From positions 1 to 64,000 of the forward strand of contig NZ_JANYGQ010000020.1 of the NCBI RefSeq assembly GCF_025359345.1: a stretch of DNA of 64,000 nt, given 5' to 3'. Numbering within the stretch: position 1 is the first letter of the stretch; each line of letters begins with the position of its first letter. Positions 27,497-37,148 of this stretch are shown one piece after another. The translations under genes and the position numbers were made by a program. This DNA comes from Mucilaginibacter sp. GTDB taxonomy: Bacteria; Bacteroidota; Bacteroidia; Sphingobacteriales; Sphingobacteriaceae. The notes under the pieces were generated by a model. It did not search any database. It was not told where the DNA came from and saw only the letters and a program-made list of their open reading frames with translations.

Positions 27497-29187
27497 AGAT
27501 CCTGAAGCTTGCATTAATATGTGCGCTAGCAACTTTTGTGCAATTTAGCGCTAAAGCGCAAACTTTGCCTGTTGGCACAACGGCACTCGAAGACTATTAC
27601 AGAAGGGCGCAACTCCTTGGAACTGCCGACTCAAGCGTGTCGTTTACAGTTCGACCTTTATTTACCGGCAGCATAACCAGGGGCACAAATATATTTTATC
27701 CTGACAGCACGGCACAAAAATATACAGGTTTTGGTTCGAGCAGGTTGTGGAAACCGGCAAAAAAAAATGCTTTTGACATTAGGTTATTACCAGTAAGCAT
27801 TCAAACTCAATTTAATTCCGACCATCCCTATGGATGGAACGATGGTATAATGATACCCGCCAAAGGATTGCAGGGGGTTTTGAGCGCAGGTGTTTTTGCG
27901 CAATACGGTCCTCTGACAATACAATTGAGACCAGAGTTTTTGATGGCTGCAAACTCAGATTTTGTAACATTTAATCCTAATCATTATGATGTAATCTTCG
28001 CCCGCTACTATGATATCTACAATAATATTGATTTACCAGCTCGTTTTGGTACTTCAGGGTATAATAGGGTACGCTGGGGGCAAAGTAGCATACGGGTAAA
28101 TTATAAGGCGATGTCGCTCGGCTTATCGACCGAAAATTTGTGGTGGGGGCCGGGTATCCGCAACTCGCTGTTAATGAGCAATACGGCGCCTGGCTTTTTA
28201 CACGCAACGTTAAACACTACACGCCCGATAAAAACCGCAATTGGTTCGTTTGAAGGGCAACTCATAGGGGGGAAACTCAATAATTCGGGTTACCCACCCC
28301 TGGAACCGGGACATACTTATTTTGGTACCGACTTATACGTTCCGAAGCCCACGGATTGGAGGTACCTGGCGGGAATTGTGCTCACCTGGCAGCCAAAATG
28401 GATTCCTGGTTTGTTCCTGGGATTTGACCAGAGTTCACAGACCTACGGGAAAGATTTAAATGGTATTAAAAGCATCCTGCCTCTTTTTTCGCCAATAAAG
28501 AAAGTTGGGGCCCCTGATGAGGCGATCAACAAGCAAGATGAGCGAAGCTCGTTATTTATGCGCTGGTTATGGCCGCAGGAAAACGCTGAAATTTATTTTG
28601 AATGGGGGCATAACAATTATACAGGCGATCTAACTCAGGCTGGATTAAACCCGAGCGAATCGCGTGCGTACATTTTTGGGATAAGAAAATTGGTGCCTTT
28701 TAATACTGCAAAACAAGAGAATATTTTGATAGGAGTAGAGGTTACTCAATTGCAGGAAACGTCTTTCGATAAAATTAAGGCGGGGGATGAGTGGTATACA
28801 AGCAAAGGCATCCCCGAGGGGTATACTAATTATGGCGAAGTACTTGGTGCCGGCATAGGCCCTGGAGGGAATTTACAAACGCTGGAGGTAAGCTGGGTAA
28901 AAGGGCTTAAGAAAATCGGACTACAGTTTGAACGTTACATCCATAATAACGATTTTTACTATTACGCTTACTATGACAGTTATGATTTCAGAAGACACTG
29001 GGTTGATTTGAGTATAGCAGCAAATGGTGAATGGAATTATAATAACCTGTTATTTAACGTAAAGATACAGGGTATAAAATCGTTAAATTATCAATGGTAC
29101 TTAAAACAGATTGGCAATACATATTTTACAAATGGCGCCAACGCAATTAATTTACAAATTCAGGCAGGTGTTACATATAGGTTTTAA
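27493..29187 (+). CDS. Wzi-family capsule assembly outer membrane protein, copy 1
   Basis: This is a 564-residue outer membrane beta-barrel with a signal peptide ending at AKAQ. Family features are LPVGTTALEDYYRRAQLLG at the start, FNSDHPYGWNDGIMIPAKG, RWGQSSIRV, LSTENLWWGPGIRNSLLMSN and a C-terminal GVTYRF that is typical for a terminal barrel strand. Wzi attaches or organises capsule at the cell surface. The next gene is a clear paralogue, which follows at once. Which of the two nearby export systems it serves cannot be told. Confidence 0.87.
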   Translation: MKILKLALICALATFVQFSAKAQTLPVGTTALEDYYRRAQLLGTADSSVSFTVRPLFTGSITRGTNIFYPDSTAQKYTGFGSSRLWKPAKKNAFDIRLLPVSIQTQFNSDHPYGWNDGIMIPAKGLQGVLSAGVFAQYGPLTIQLRPEFLMAANSDFVTFNPNHYDVIFARYYDIYNNIDLPARFGTSGYNRVRWGQSSIRVNYKAMSLGLSTENLWWGPGIRNSLLMSNTAPGFLHATLNTTRPIKTAIGSFEGQLIGGKLNNSGYPPLEPGHTYFGTDLYVPKPTDWRYLAGIVLTWQPKWIPGLFLGFDQSSQTYGKDLNGIKSILPLFSPIKKVGAPDEAINKQDERSSLFMRWLWPQENAEIYFEWGHNNYTGDLTQAGLNPSESRAYIFGIRKLVPFNTAKQENILIGVEVTQLQETSFDKIKAGDEWYTSKGIPEGYTNYGEVLGAGIGPGGNLQTLEVSWVKGLKKIGLQFERYIHNNDFYYYAYYDSYDFRRHWVDLSIAANGEWNYNNLLFNVKIQGIKSLNYQWYLKQIGNTYFTNGANAINLQIQAGVTYRF

Positions 29188-29202
29188 TTGCTAAAGTTAC
29201 AG

Positions 29203-30900
29203 ATGAGAAAGATATTTTTTATATTAAGCATGGCGTTAGCCTTTACTGGTTTGTTGAAAAGTAAAGTAAACGCTCAGTCCGTTCCGGTTGGCACACCTGC
29301 GCTTGACGATTATTATCGCAGGATGCAGTTACTTGGAAAGGTCGACTCGAATGTTTCGTTCACCATACGGCCGCTTTTTCCTGGCGCTGCGTTTAAGAAG
29401 CACAATGCATTCGATCCCGACACCACTTTAAAAAATGATAATTGGACCCCTGCAGGACCTGTTAGCTTTGGCAACGGTGCCGGATCGTTTCAAATATTGC
29501 CGTTTAGCTGGCAACAGCAATTTAATTCTGACCATCCGTATGGCTGGAACGATGGAGCGATGATACCAGCCAAAGGATATCAAACTATGGTAAGTGGCGG
29601 AATATTTGTAAAATATGGCCCTTTAAGCATTCAATTCCGACCGGAGTTTGTTTATGCTGCCAACCCACCTTTTAATGGATTTGCTTCGGGCCGTTCTGAC
29701 CAGGATTTGTTGGCTTATTACCATTTTTATAATAACATTGACAACCCGGAACGCTTTGGCACCAAAGCCTATAGCAAAGCATTTTTAGGGCAAAGCAGTA
29801 TCCGATTGACTTTCGACCCTGTATCAATCGGGCTTTCAAATGAAAACCTTTGGTGGGGGCCGGGTATCCGTAATTCGTTGATCCTGGGTAATAATGCCCC
29901 CGGGTTTAAACATTTTACAATCAACACGGTACGCCCGATAAACACCCCTATAGGGTCGTTTGAGTTTCAGGTTATTGCCGCACATTTGGATGCTACAAAC
30001 TTTCCGCCTTTATTAACGACTGCTACCTCAACAGGGACCAACCTGGTACGGGCAAAAAACAATGATTGGAGATATTATACCGGGGTTAATATTAATTATC
30101 ACATAAAATGGGTTGAAGGTTTGACACTGGGACTAACCCGGACCTTTGACGCATACCATAAAGATATTAATACACTTAGTGAGTATGTCCCTTTCTTTTT
30201 TCCATATCAAAAACAGAGCACCAACGACGGTGACCCAATCCCACGCGACCAGTTAACTTCATTGTATGCAAGGTGGTTATTTACAAAAGCGCAGGCTGAG
30301 GTTTATTTTGAGTATGGGTTAAACGATAATTCATACAATTTCAGGGATTTTATTGGATCACCCGACCATTCCCGTGCTTACATATTTGGGGTGCGTAAAA
30401 TGCTCCCTTTTGGCGGCGATCCGGATCAGCATATTTTATTAAGTGGCGAGATAACACAGCTTTCGCAATCTGTGGATAGGCTGGTAAGAACTGCAGGCGG
30501 ATGGTATGTTCATGGTGGGGTAAGGCAAGGCCAAACTAATGAAGGACAAATTATTGGTGCAGGTACGGGTTCCGGGGGGAACCTTCAGTCGATGGATGTG
30601 AGCTGGGTTTCAGGCTTGAAAAAGCTCGGCATTAGACTTGAGCGCTATGAGCACAATGTCGACTTTAGCAGTGTAGCATTTCCAGACATAAACGGCAACA
30701 GTAGAAAATGGGTCGACTTTGCATTTGCCTTGCAAGGGGAGTGGAATTATAAGAATTTGATATTTAACGCTACCCTTGAGGAGGTGAAATCGTTAAACTA
30801 CGAATGGGTTTTAAAAGATTACAATTCATCGCAATATTATATTCCGCATAACACAGTCTATAACCTTCACGCGGTAATTGGCGCAACTTATAGGTTTTAG
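29203..30900 (+). CDS. Wzi-family capsule assembly outer membrane protein, copy 2
   Basis: This is a 565-residue paralogue of the preceding protein, sharing VPVGTPALDDYYRRMQLLG, FNSDHPYGWNDGAMIPAKG, LGQSSIRL, LSNENLWWGPGIRNSLILGN and the terminal GATYRF. The ATG at 29203 is chosen because the signal peptide (MRKIFFILSMALAFTGLL) begins there; a TTG at 29188 would add five residues. Its stop overlaps that of the convergent Wzz gene by 4 bases, with no terminator between them. Confidence 0.87.
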   Translation: MRKIFFILSMALAFTGLLKSKVNAQSVPVGTPALDDYYRRMQLLGKVDSNVSFTIRPLFPGAAFKKHNAFDPDTTLKNDNWTPAGPVSFGNGAGSFQILPFSWQQQFNSDHPYGWNDGAMIPAKGYQTMVSGGIFVKYGPLSIQFRPEFVYAANPPFNGFASGRSDQDLLAYYHFYNNIDNPERFGTKAYSKAFLGQSSIRLTFDPVSIGLSNENLWWGPGIRNSLILGNNAPGFKHFTINTVRPINTPIGSFEFQVIAAHLDATNFPPLLTTATSTGTNLVRAKNNDWRYYTGVNINYHIKWVEGLTLGLTRTFDAYHKDINTLSEYVPFFFPYQKQSTNDGDPIPRDQLTSLYARWLFTKAQAEVYFEYGLNDNSYNFRDFIGSPDHSRAYIFGVRKMLPFGGDPDQHILLSGEITQLSQSVDRLVRTAGGWYVHGGVRQGQTNEGQIIGAGTGSGGNLQSMDVSWVSGLKKLGIRLERYEHNVDFSSVAFPDINGNSRKWVDFAFALQGEWNYKNLIFNATLEEVKSLNYEWVLKDYNSSQYYIPHNTVYNLHAVIGATYRF

Positions 30901-31961
30901 GCCCTTTTTTTCCGGGTTACCAGTATATAAAAGCTGAATAATAATCCTGAAATTATCAAGCCACTTAATATGGCAATAGAATATTTGAGTTTGTTTTTCT
31001 TAAGCGGCAATTCAGGTTCGTCAACTATCTGAACGGTTGGTGTTTCCTGGGCTAGCATTGTTTTGCTTGATTCAAGGTTTTTAACTGTTTCAGAAAAAAC
31101 GGTTGACAGAACAATCTTGTCACGCTCTTTTATATCAACATTGGCTGATGCCCGGGTATAAGCGGGATTAACATCAAGCAATGTTTGGTTTGCACTGGAT
31201 AAGTCGTAAGTTTTATGGTTTAAAATAGCACCAATACTGTCAGCGCGTTGCTGCAGTCGCTCCACATTATTTCTTAGCCGCTTCGTTTTAGTGGTGATAA
31301 AAAAGTCAGTTGACTGTTTAATCATCCTGGTGCAAAATAGTTGAGCCAGCTTTTCATCCTTCATAGTAGCGTTTACTTCGAAGAAGCCAAGTTTTTTATC
31401 GGTTTTATCAATCCCAAACTCGCCTGATAAAATAAGTGTGGTCATTTCGTGCAACAGACTATCCTGCAGGCGTGTATTGTTTTTACCATTTAAGGGGAAG
31501 CGTGTGATTTTGCCATCAGGGCTGTATTTAAGCCACTTTTTATCAAGCTTGTTTACCGCAGCATAGCGGTCGGCAAGGGTTTGCGTACTATCGTAAGCAG
31601 TTAACAGTGTGGCTTTTATCAATTTATGGCTCTTTATCAACTCCTCAACATTATCGCCGGCTAATACGCCGCTCGCGCCGCCAAGTCCATCGAGATTGAA
31701 TCCGAACTGACCGGCCAGTGCCGAGAGGCCACCTGCGCTGCCTGATGATTTAGCATCATCCACAACAAACGTCAGTCGGGCAGTATAGGATGGTGTCCAC
31801 AACCAGGCCGTTAACGCACCGACAATGGCACCGACAATTAAAACCAGCGCCAAAGCTTTTTTAAATTGAAAGATGTAGGCTATATCCGCAACACGGTCTT
31901 GAAGTACCTTTTTTATAGAAAACTCGGGCTCGTAAGGATATGGTGGATTTTCCTGGCTCAT
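30897..31961 (-). CDS. Wzz/GumC-type polysaccharide co-polymerase, second copy
   Basis: This is a 354-residue protein with membrane spans at about residues 36-55 (ALALVLIVGAIVGALTAWLW) and near the C-terminus (SIAILSGLIISGLLFSFYI). The periplasmic part has FVVDDAKSSGSAGG and GDNVEELIKS, like the copy at 5218. It also lacks a kinase domain. It is read 2 bases after the SLBB exporter gene, the same order as in the first pair, but on the opposite strand. Confidence 0.86.
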   Translation of the reverse strand: MSQENPPYPYEPEFSIKKVLQDRVADIAYIFQFKKALALVLIVGAIVGALTAWLWTPSYTARLTFVVDDAKSSGSAGGLSALAGQFGFNLDGLGGASGVLAGDNVEELIKSHKLIKATLLTAYDSTQTLADRYAAVNKLDKKWLKYSPDGKITRFPLNGKNNTRLQDSLLHEMTTLILSGEFGIDKTDKKLGFFEVNATMKDEKLAQLFCTRMIKQSTDFFITTKTKRLRNNVERLQQRADSIGAILNHKTYDLSSANQTLLDVNPAYTRASANVDIKERDKIVLSTVFSETVKNLESSKTMLAQETPTVQIVDEPELPLKKNKLKYSIAILSGLIISGLLFSFYILVTRKKRA

Positions 31962-31963
31962 TC

Positions 31964-34303
31964 TTATTTATGTAAAATGGCAATAATACTAACTATTGCA
32001 GTTAACGCTGCAGCTATGCTGCCAATATCTCCTACGCCTATTTTAATACGGGTATCTGGCGTTTTTTCAGGCACTATGATCTTACTTCCGGGTTTTACTG
32101 ATGGATAATTGCGAAAGAACAGAAAATGCCGCACAGGTTGGTTTAAACCATCGGGATACTTAATATAAGCACCTTTTAACCTCGCCTTTTCGGTTGTGCC
32201 ACCGGCCGCATTAATGTAATATTTAAAACTGCTGCCGTTATAGCTTATATACTGCGGATTGTTTACAGAGCCAGATACTTCAACATATGAGATAACCCTC
32301 GGAACATAAACACTGTCGCCCGGCATTAATACCATATTGCTGTTTTCAATTTTATTACCGTCCTTCCGGGTAAGATCAACATTTACCCGTATTCCTTTTC
32401 TAAAAACCTGGGCATTTTGCAGCGAACCGTAAGGAGTTACACCTCCGGCCCGGTTTAAAAAATCAAGCGCAGATTCGTCCTGTTTTTGAACCGCATAATC
32501 GCCCGGGAACACCACCTCACCTTTAATGCTCACGTTTCCTAATGAGCGATAGTTGACCAGGCGCGGCACATAGATAAAATCCATCGGCTGTAATTCAATG
32601 TCCTTGCCGGCCTCCGGGCTATTCATATTTACAACAAAAGTATTTACTAATTTATTAGCTACTGTGTCCGATTCGTTTTTTATAATCCTTGATATCTCAA
32701 CATGATGGTCGGCTGCCTCGTCAGCAAACCCACCCGCCATTGCAATTACATCAGCCAGCTTTAATCCGGAGCGGTATGTGAAAACGGCCGGCTTCCGTAC
32801 AAATCCGTCTACCACAACTTTTTGGTTTGATGTGAAAACATCGCGGTTAAGCACCATCACCGAATCTTCGCGCAATAAGGCAACGTCATTCTTGCCGGCG
32901 ATTACATCGCCAGGGTTAAATGATATCAGTTGCCGTTCGAGGTTTGGCATTGTTCTTTTTATATAGCCGCGTTCCATATAGGCTTCGGGTTTTAATCCTT
33001 GCGCACTTTTTAGCAGCGCGCTTAAAGTAAAGCCCGCAGTAAGCTCATAAACGCCGGGGCGGTACACCGCGCCTTCGAGCACTATTCTATTGGTGTAGCG
33101 GTTTGTAATGGCTCCTATTTGTACTAAATCGCCATTATGGGGTATGTAGTTTGCAAACAAGTTTGCCGGTACGTCCTTAACCTCGCGTTCCAGCGCATTA
33201 ATTTGATCGACCTTGGCAATGCCTTTATAGGCTACATCAGTAAAGCCGCCTGCGTATTTTATAAGATCGTCTAACTGTTCGTTGTCTTTTAACTCGTAAA
33301 TAGCAGGGTTTTTTACTTCGCCGCTAATGCCAACACGTTTTTTATAAACCGGGATGCGTATTACATCCTGATCCTCGAGCCTTATATTACCATCCAACAG
33401 CCCCTGCTGAAGAAATGCGTAAAAGTCGACCGTTTTGTATACTTTATTATTTCTTATCAGCTCAATGTTTCTTAGCGAACCGTTTTGATTTGGGCCGCCT
33501 GAGTTGTATAAAGCGTTAAACAAAGTTGAAAGGGCCGATAGTGTATATGACCCCGGGGTCTTCACTTCGCCCACCAATGTAATCTTGATACTGCGGGTAT
33601 TGCCGAGGTTTACAGCTAATTGTGTTTGGCCGGAGCTTAAGGCAGGGTAAACCCTGGCCATTTTGGTTTTAATAAGTTTTGTGGCCTGCTCAATAGTAAA
33701 ACCATTTACATAAACTATACCGGCGTAAGGTACCTGAACATTTCCTTCTGGTGTTACCTTCGAGCGTACGCTGCTTTCATTCAATCCGGTTAATAGTACA
33801 ATCAATTCATCGCCAGGGCCTATCACATAGCCTTTAGGCGTTGCGATGGAGAAATTTGGCTGAAAACTTAAACTGGTCTGGTTAAAGAAATCGCTTCCGT
33901 AAACACGTAAGCCATTGGTGCTGGCGGGAGCTGGGACAGCCGTATTTGCTTTTGGGGTTAATACCGTGTCATTCTCGTCCCTTGAAAAATCTATCTTTTT
34001 CTTTTCAGTTGACTGGGTAGATTTTGTTCCTGTTTTTTTGTTGAGGCCAAGCAGCGTTACACGGTTTTTAAAGGCATCAACTTCACCTGCAGGCATACCC
34101 TTTTGAATGAGTATTTTATAAGCATCCTGTTCAGATACGCCGGAGTCCTGTAATTTTTTCCAGGCCATTGTTATTTGCTCATCGCTCAAAGCGCCAACCT
34201 TTATGTTTTGGATATTTGCGAGTGATACATCCTGCGCTGTTGCCCTGGTTGAAAAGGCCGTTAAGGCAAACAATAAAATATAGAATAAGTATTTAATCCG
34301 CAT
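31964..34303 (-). CDS. Polysaccharide export outer membrane protein with multiple SLBB domains, second copy
   Basis: This is a 779-residue paralogue of the 2700-5198 protein. A signal peptide (MRIKYLFYILLFALTAFS, cleavage after RATA) leads to an N-terminal VGALSDEQI region, a Poly_export domain from about residue 150 (YVIGPGDELIVLLTG), several SLBB repeats and a C-terminal hydrophobic segment. The start at 34303 is preferred over an upstream in-frame ATG at 34399 because of the signal peptide. A good -7 element lies 29-36 bases upstream. It should be the exit channel of the second system. Confidence 0.9.
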   Translation of the reverse strand: MRIKYLFYILLFALTAFSTRATAQDVSLANIQNIKVGALSDEQITMAWKKLQDSGVSEQDAYKILIQKGMPAGEVDAFKNRVTLLGLNKKTGTKSTQSTEKKKIDFSRDENDTVLTPKANTAVPAPASTNGLRVYGSDFFNQTSLSFQPNFSIATPKGYVIGPGDELIVLLTGLNESSVRSKVTPEGNVQVPYAGIVYVNGFTIEQATKLIKTKMARVYPALSSGQTQLAVNLGNTRSIKITLVGEVKTPGSYTLSALSTLFNALYNSGGPNQNGSLRNIELIRNNKVYKTVDFYAFLQQGLLDGNIRLEDQDVIRIPVYKKRVGISGEVKNPAIYELKDNEQLDDLIKYAGGFTDVAYKGIAKVDQINALEREVKDVPANLFANYIPHNGDLVQIGAITNRYTNRIVLEGAVYRPGVYELTAGFTLSALLKSAQGLKPEAYMERGYIKRTMPNLERQLISFNPGDVIAGKNDVALLREDSVMVLNRDVFTSNQKVVVDGFVRKPAVFTYRSGLKLADVIAMAGGFADEAADHHVEISRIIKNESDTVANKLVNTFVVNMNSPEAGKDIELQPMDFIYVPRLVNYRSLGNVSIKGEVVFPGDYAVQKQDESALDFLNRAGGVTPYGSLQNAQVFRKGIRVNVDLTRKDGNKIENSNMVLMPGDSVYVPRVISYVEVSGSVNNPQYISYNGSSFKYYINAAGGTTEKARLKGAYIKYPDGLNQPVRHFLFFRNYPSVKPGSKIIVPEKTPDTRIKIGVGDIGSIAAALTAIVSIIAILHK

Positions 34304-34331
34304 GTAAAAATTGAAGTTAAGCTTAGCGTTG

Positions 34332-34339
34332 CAAATATA
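34332..34339 (-). promoter_or_regulatory. -7 promoter element for the second SLBB/Wzz operon
   Basis: On the minus strand the octamer reads TATATTTG followed by C, a full match to TAnnTTTG. It lies 29 bases before the chosen ATG. A clear -33 TTG is not seen. Confidence 0.42.
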
Positions 34340-34478
34340 AAATATTAAATCAGTGAAATACCATAAATAGCAAGCCTGTGGTGATCGCAGCGTTAACAAA
34401 ACGAGAGCGGCTTGGTTTGCTGGTTTTTAAAATAAAGTGATTACAAAGTATCCCTGGTAATTGCCGCGGACAATTTGC

Positions 34479-35711
34479 CTACAAGCCGGGGATAAGTTTT
34501 TGAAGGCTTTCGTAGTGCGTTTTGTTGTTTATAAGTTTGTTAATATGCCCGAGTGCATTTTTTCCCATTTCGGTAACAAGGCTTTCATTATTGTACAGGA
34601 CTTTGATTCGCTCGGCCAACTGTGCGGCGTTGCCCGGTTCAAACAGCAGTCCTGTATAATTATCAATAACCATTTCGGGTATACCTCCAATACGAGCGCC
34701 AATAACTGGCTTACCCAGCGCCATAGCCTCAACCACAGTGAAGCCTAAAACCTCGTAACACTCCGACGGACAGATCAAAAAATCAGCCCCCTTAACAATT
34801 TGTAAAACTTCTGACTTGCTTTTTTTTCCTAAAAACTCGACATTGTTTAACTGATGCTCAGTTTTTAATGCTTTTAATTCCGCTTCCTGGGTGCCGTCAC
34901 CTATTATTTTAAGCTTGATATGGGGGAAAGATTGCATCGCTTTTAATAAGGTATGCGCGCCTTTAATCCGCTCCAGCCGGCCTACAAAAATTATATACTT
35001 TTCGGTTGTTTGCGCTGGCATCAGCTTTACCCTTTCAATTTCAGCATAGTCGTAGCCGTGATAAATTTGTACCAGCTTATCATTAAAAAAATTGAATTGC
35101 TTATATTTTTCAAGTTGAAAAATTGACGGGCAAACAAAATAATCTACGTAGGCATAATAGTTAAGGTATTTATGAACGTAGTTTTCAAGCGCAGCCACCG
35201 TGCTTGCCAGGTATGAACCTTTTTTGCATGAATGGGTAATGCAGTTGTAAAATTTACCGCCAAAGCACCTTTCGCACACCTGGCCATGGCTTACAAAAAT
35301 ACTATCCGGGCAAATGGGTGTATATTCATGCAAGGTCCAAATGATGGGAATATTTCGTTTTTTTAGAATTTTTAAAATAGTTGGGGTGATATAATGGTGG
35401 ATAACATTGATATGGGCAAAATCAATTTGAACATCATTCAGCAGCTTTTCAAGGTTTTCCTGGGCCTCAAATGAATATATGCTTTTCATTACCACTTTTA
35501 CTCCGGAGGATATGCTCCGTTTGTTAACCTTTTTGTAGTCGATGTTTTCAATAAAGTAGCTGCTGTATTCCGAAGGTAGGTTCCTGTCATCTTTCATAGA
35601 AAATGGCACAACAATGTGTCCTTTTTGCTGGTAAATATTTACCACATTTTCGACATAAGTCCAGTCACCTCCGGTCGGATACCACGCCCAATTAACAACA
35701 AGAATATTCAT
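34479..35711 (-). CDS. Glycosyltransferase family 4
   Basis: This is a 410-residue GT-B transferase. The acceptor domain begins MNILVVNWAWYPTGGDWTYVENV and holds a cysteine-rich insert (CERCFGGKFYNC, then CKKGS) known from a GT4 subgroup. The donor domain has FVGRLERIKGAHTLL, IIGDGTQE and ECYEVLGFTVVEAMALGKPVIG. It is 175 bases downstream of the SLBB start region on the same strand, so it is a separate unit read toward that operon. The sugar is unknown. Confidence 0.9.
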   Translation of the reverse strand: MNILVVNWAWYPTGGDWTYVENVVNIYQQKGHIVVPFSMKDDRNLPSEYSSYFIENIDYKKVNKRSISSGVKVVMKSIYSFEAQENLEKLLNDVQIDFAHINVIHHYITPTILKILKKRNIPIIWTLHEYTPICPDSIFVSHGQVCERCFGGKFYNCITHSCKKGSYLASTVAALENYVHKYLNYYAYVDYFVCPSIFQLEKYKQFNFFNDKLVQIYHGYDYAEIERVKLMPAQTTEKYIIFVGRLERIKGAHTLLKAMQSFPHIKLKIIGDGTQEAELKALKTEHQLNNVEFLGKKSKSEVLQIVKGADFLICPSECYEVLGFTVVEAMALGKPVIGARIGGIPEMVIDNYTGLLFEPGNAAQLAERIKVLYNNESLVTEMGKNALGHINKLINNKTHYESLQKLIPGL

Positions 35712-36188
35712 TCCGAATAATTTCTTAACTTAAATAAAACAAAATTCAAAGATGCCTGTATTAAATGATATTAGTACGATAAAACCAGAAGTTTAAAATT
35801 TGGAGGACAATTTTACATTAATAACGGGCCGCTATTTACCCGGTAAGGTCATGAAAATGACCCTAAAAATTAACTCGGTTAAACAATGTTGACCCGCATT
35901 GTATCGAATTGATGTAGATTTTCCACGCTGTATAGACTTCCGATAAAGCATTTTGGACGACCCGCTGGTTATAATACCCGTATTTAATTGGTATTTTGGT
36001 TGCTAAAATTTTATCTAACTATACTAAAAGCCAAAGTATTTGAATTATTTTATCGATTTTTTAACAGTTTTAAAAAAAATAATCTGGTTGGTAAGGCAAA
36101 AAAAGTTAATTTTGGAAAGTGAAGACTATCTATCCCGTCACACTTTTGAATCAACTACCAGATTCTACCTTATGGTTTTAACATTTAT
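35712..36188. other. Divergent intergenic region
   Basis: These 477 AT-rich bases separate two divergent genes, the GT4 on the minus strand and the RmlD-like gene on the plus strand. A possible -7 element for the plus-strand gene lies at 36107. I see no hairpin terminator, repeat or small gene. Confidence 0.5.
36107..36114 (+). promoter_or_regulatory. Possible -7 element for the RmlD-like gene
   Basis: TAATTTTG fits TAnnTTTG. A TTG at 36088-36090 is 16 bases upstream, a little short for a -33 element. The gene starts 75 bases downstream. Confidence 0.33.
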
Positions 36189-37133
36189 ATGAAGAAAAAG
36201 ATTTACATTGCAGGCGCAGGCGGAATGCTTGGGGAAGCTTTTTATCGAATATTTAAAGATGAGTATGAAGTTAAGTGCACAGATAAGGATGTAAATGAAA
36301 AATGGCTTAGCTTTTTGGATTTTCGCGATTTTGAGAAATATAAGAGAGAAGTAGAGAGTTATAAACCAGATTATCTTTTTCACCTTGGCGCCTACACCGA
36401 CCTTGAGTTTTGCGAACTTAATTTAGACGATACCTACCTTACCAATACTACAGCTGTTGAAAATGCTGTATTCATAGCTAACAACTTAGATATCCCTTTA
36501 TTATACATCAGCACTGCCGGTATTTTTGACGGCACAAAGGACTTTTACGACGATTGGGATGAGCCTAATCCGCTTGGCCACTATGCACGTTCAAAGTATA
36601 TGGGTGAACGTTATGTGAGAGAAAATGCAAAGCGCTATATTATTTGCCGGGCAGGATGGATGATGGGCGGTGGGCCATATAAAGATAAAAAGTTTATAAA
36701 CAAGATAATTAAGCAGTTGGCCGGCGGTAAACGCGACTTGCATATTGTAAACGACAAAGATGGTACGCCAACTTTTACGGTTGATTTTGCCAAAAATGTT
36801 AAGCTGCTGATTGAAAAAGAATATTGGGGCTTATATAACCTTGTTTGCAATGGCGAAACCAGCAGGCTTGAAGTAGCTGAAGAGCTGGTTAGAATTTTGG
36901 GCCTCGAAAATGAAGTTACCTTCCACGAAGTTTCATCAAGCTATTTTAAAGATACCTATTTTGCACCCAGGCCGCCGTCAGAGCGCCTGATCAATAAAAA
37001 GCTTGAGTTGAGGAACATGAATATTATGCGCGACTGGAAGATCGCACTCGGCGAGTATATTGATGACTACTATGTTGACTACTTGAAGGAAAAAAATATC
37101 TATTCGACAAAAGAAGATACCATTACTTTATAA
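36189..37133 (+). CDS. RmlD-like sugar-nucleotide reductase
   Basis: This is a 314-residue SDR protein of the RmlD-substrate-binding family, with GAGGMLGEAF near the N-terminus, HLGAYTDLEFCEL, STAGIFDGTKDFYDDWDEPNPLG (in parts) and the catalytic pair Y132/K136 in YARSK. It differs clearly from the dTDP-rhamnose RmlD at 44883 in the active-site loop and C-terminus, so the substrate may be another nucleotide sugar. It begins a two-gene plus-strand unit with a GT4, 15 bases before it. Confidence 0.78.
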   Translation: MKKKIYIAGAGGMLGEAFYRIFKDEYEVKCTDKDVNEKWLSFLDFRDFEKYKREVESYKPDYLFHLGAYTDLEFCELNLDDTYLTNTTAVENAVFIANNLDIPLLYISTAGIFDGTKDFYDDWDEPNPLGHYARSKYMGERYVRENAKRYIICRAGWMMGGGPYKDKKFINKIIKQLAGGKRDLHIVNDKDGTPTFTVDFAKNVKLLIEKEYWGLYNLVCNGETSRLEVAEELVRILGLENEVTFHEVSSSYFKDTYFAPRPPSERLINKKLELRNMNIMRDWKIALGEYIDDYYVDYLKEKNIYSTKEDTITL

Positions 37134-37148
37134 CTACTACCAGCCATA

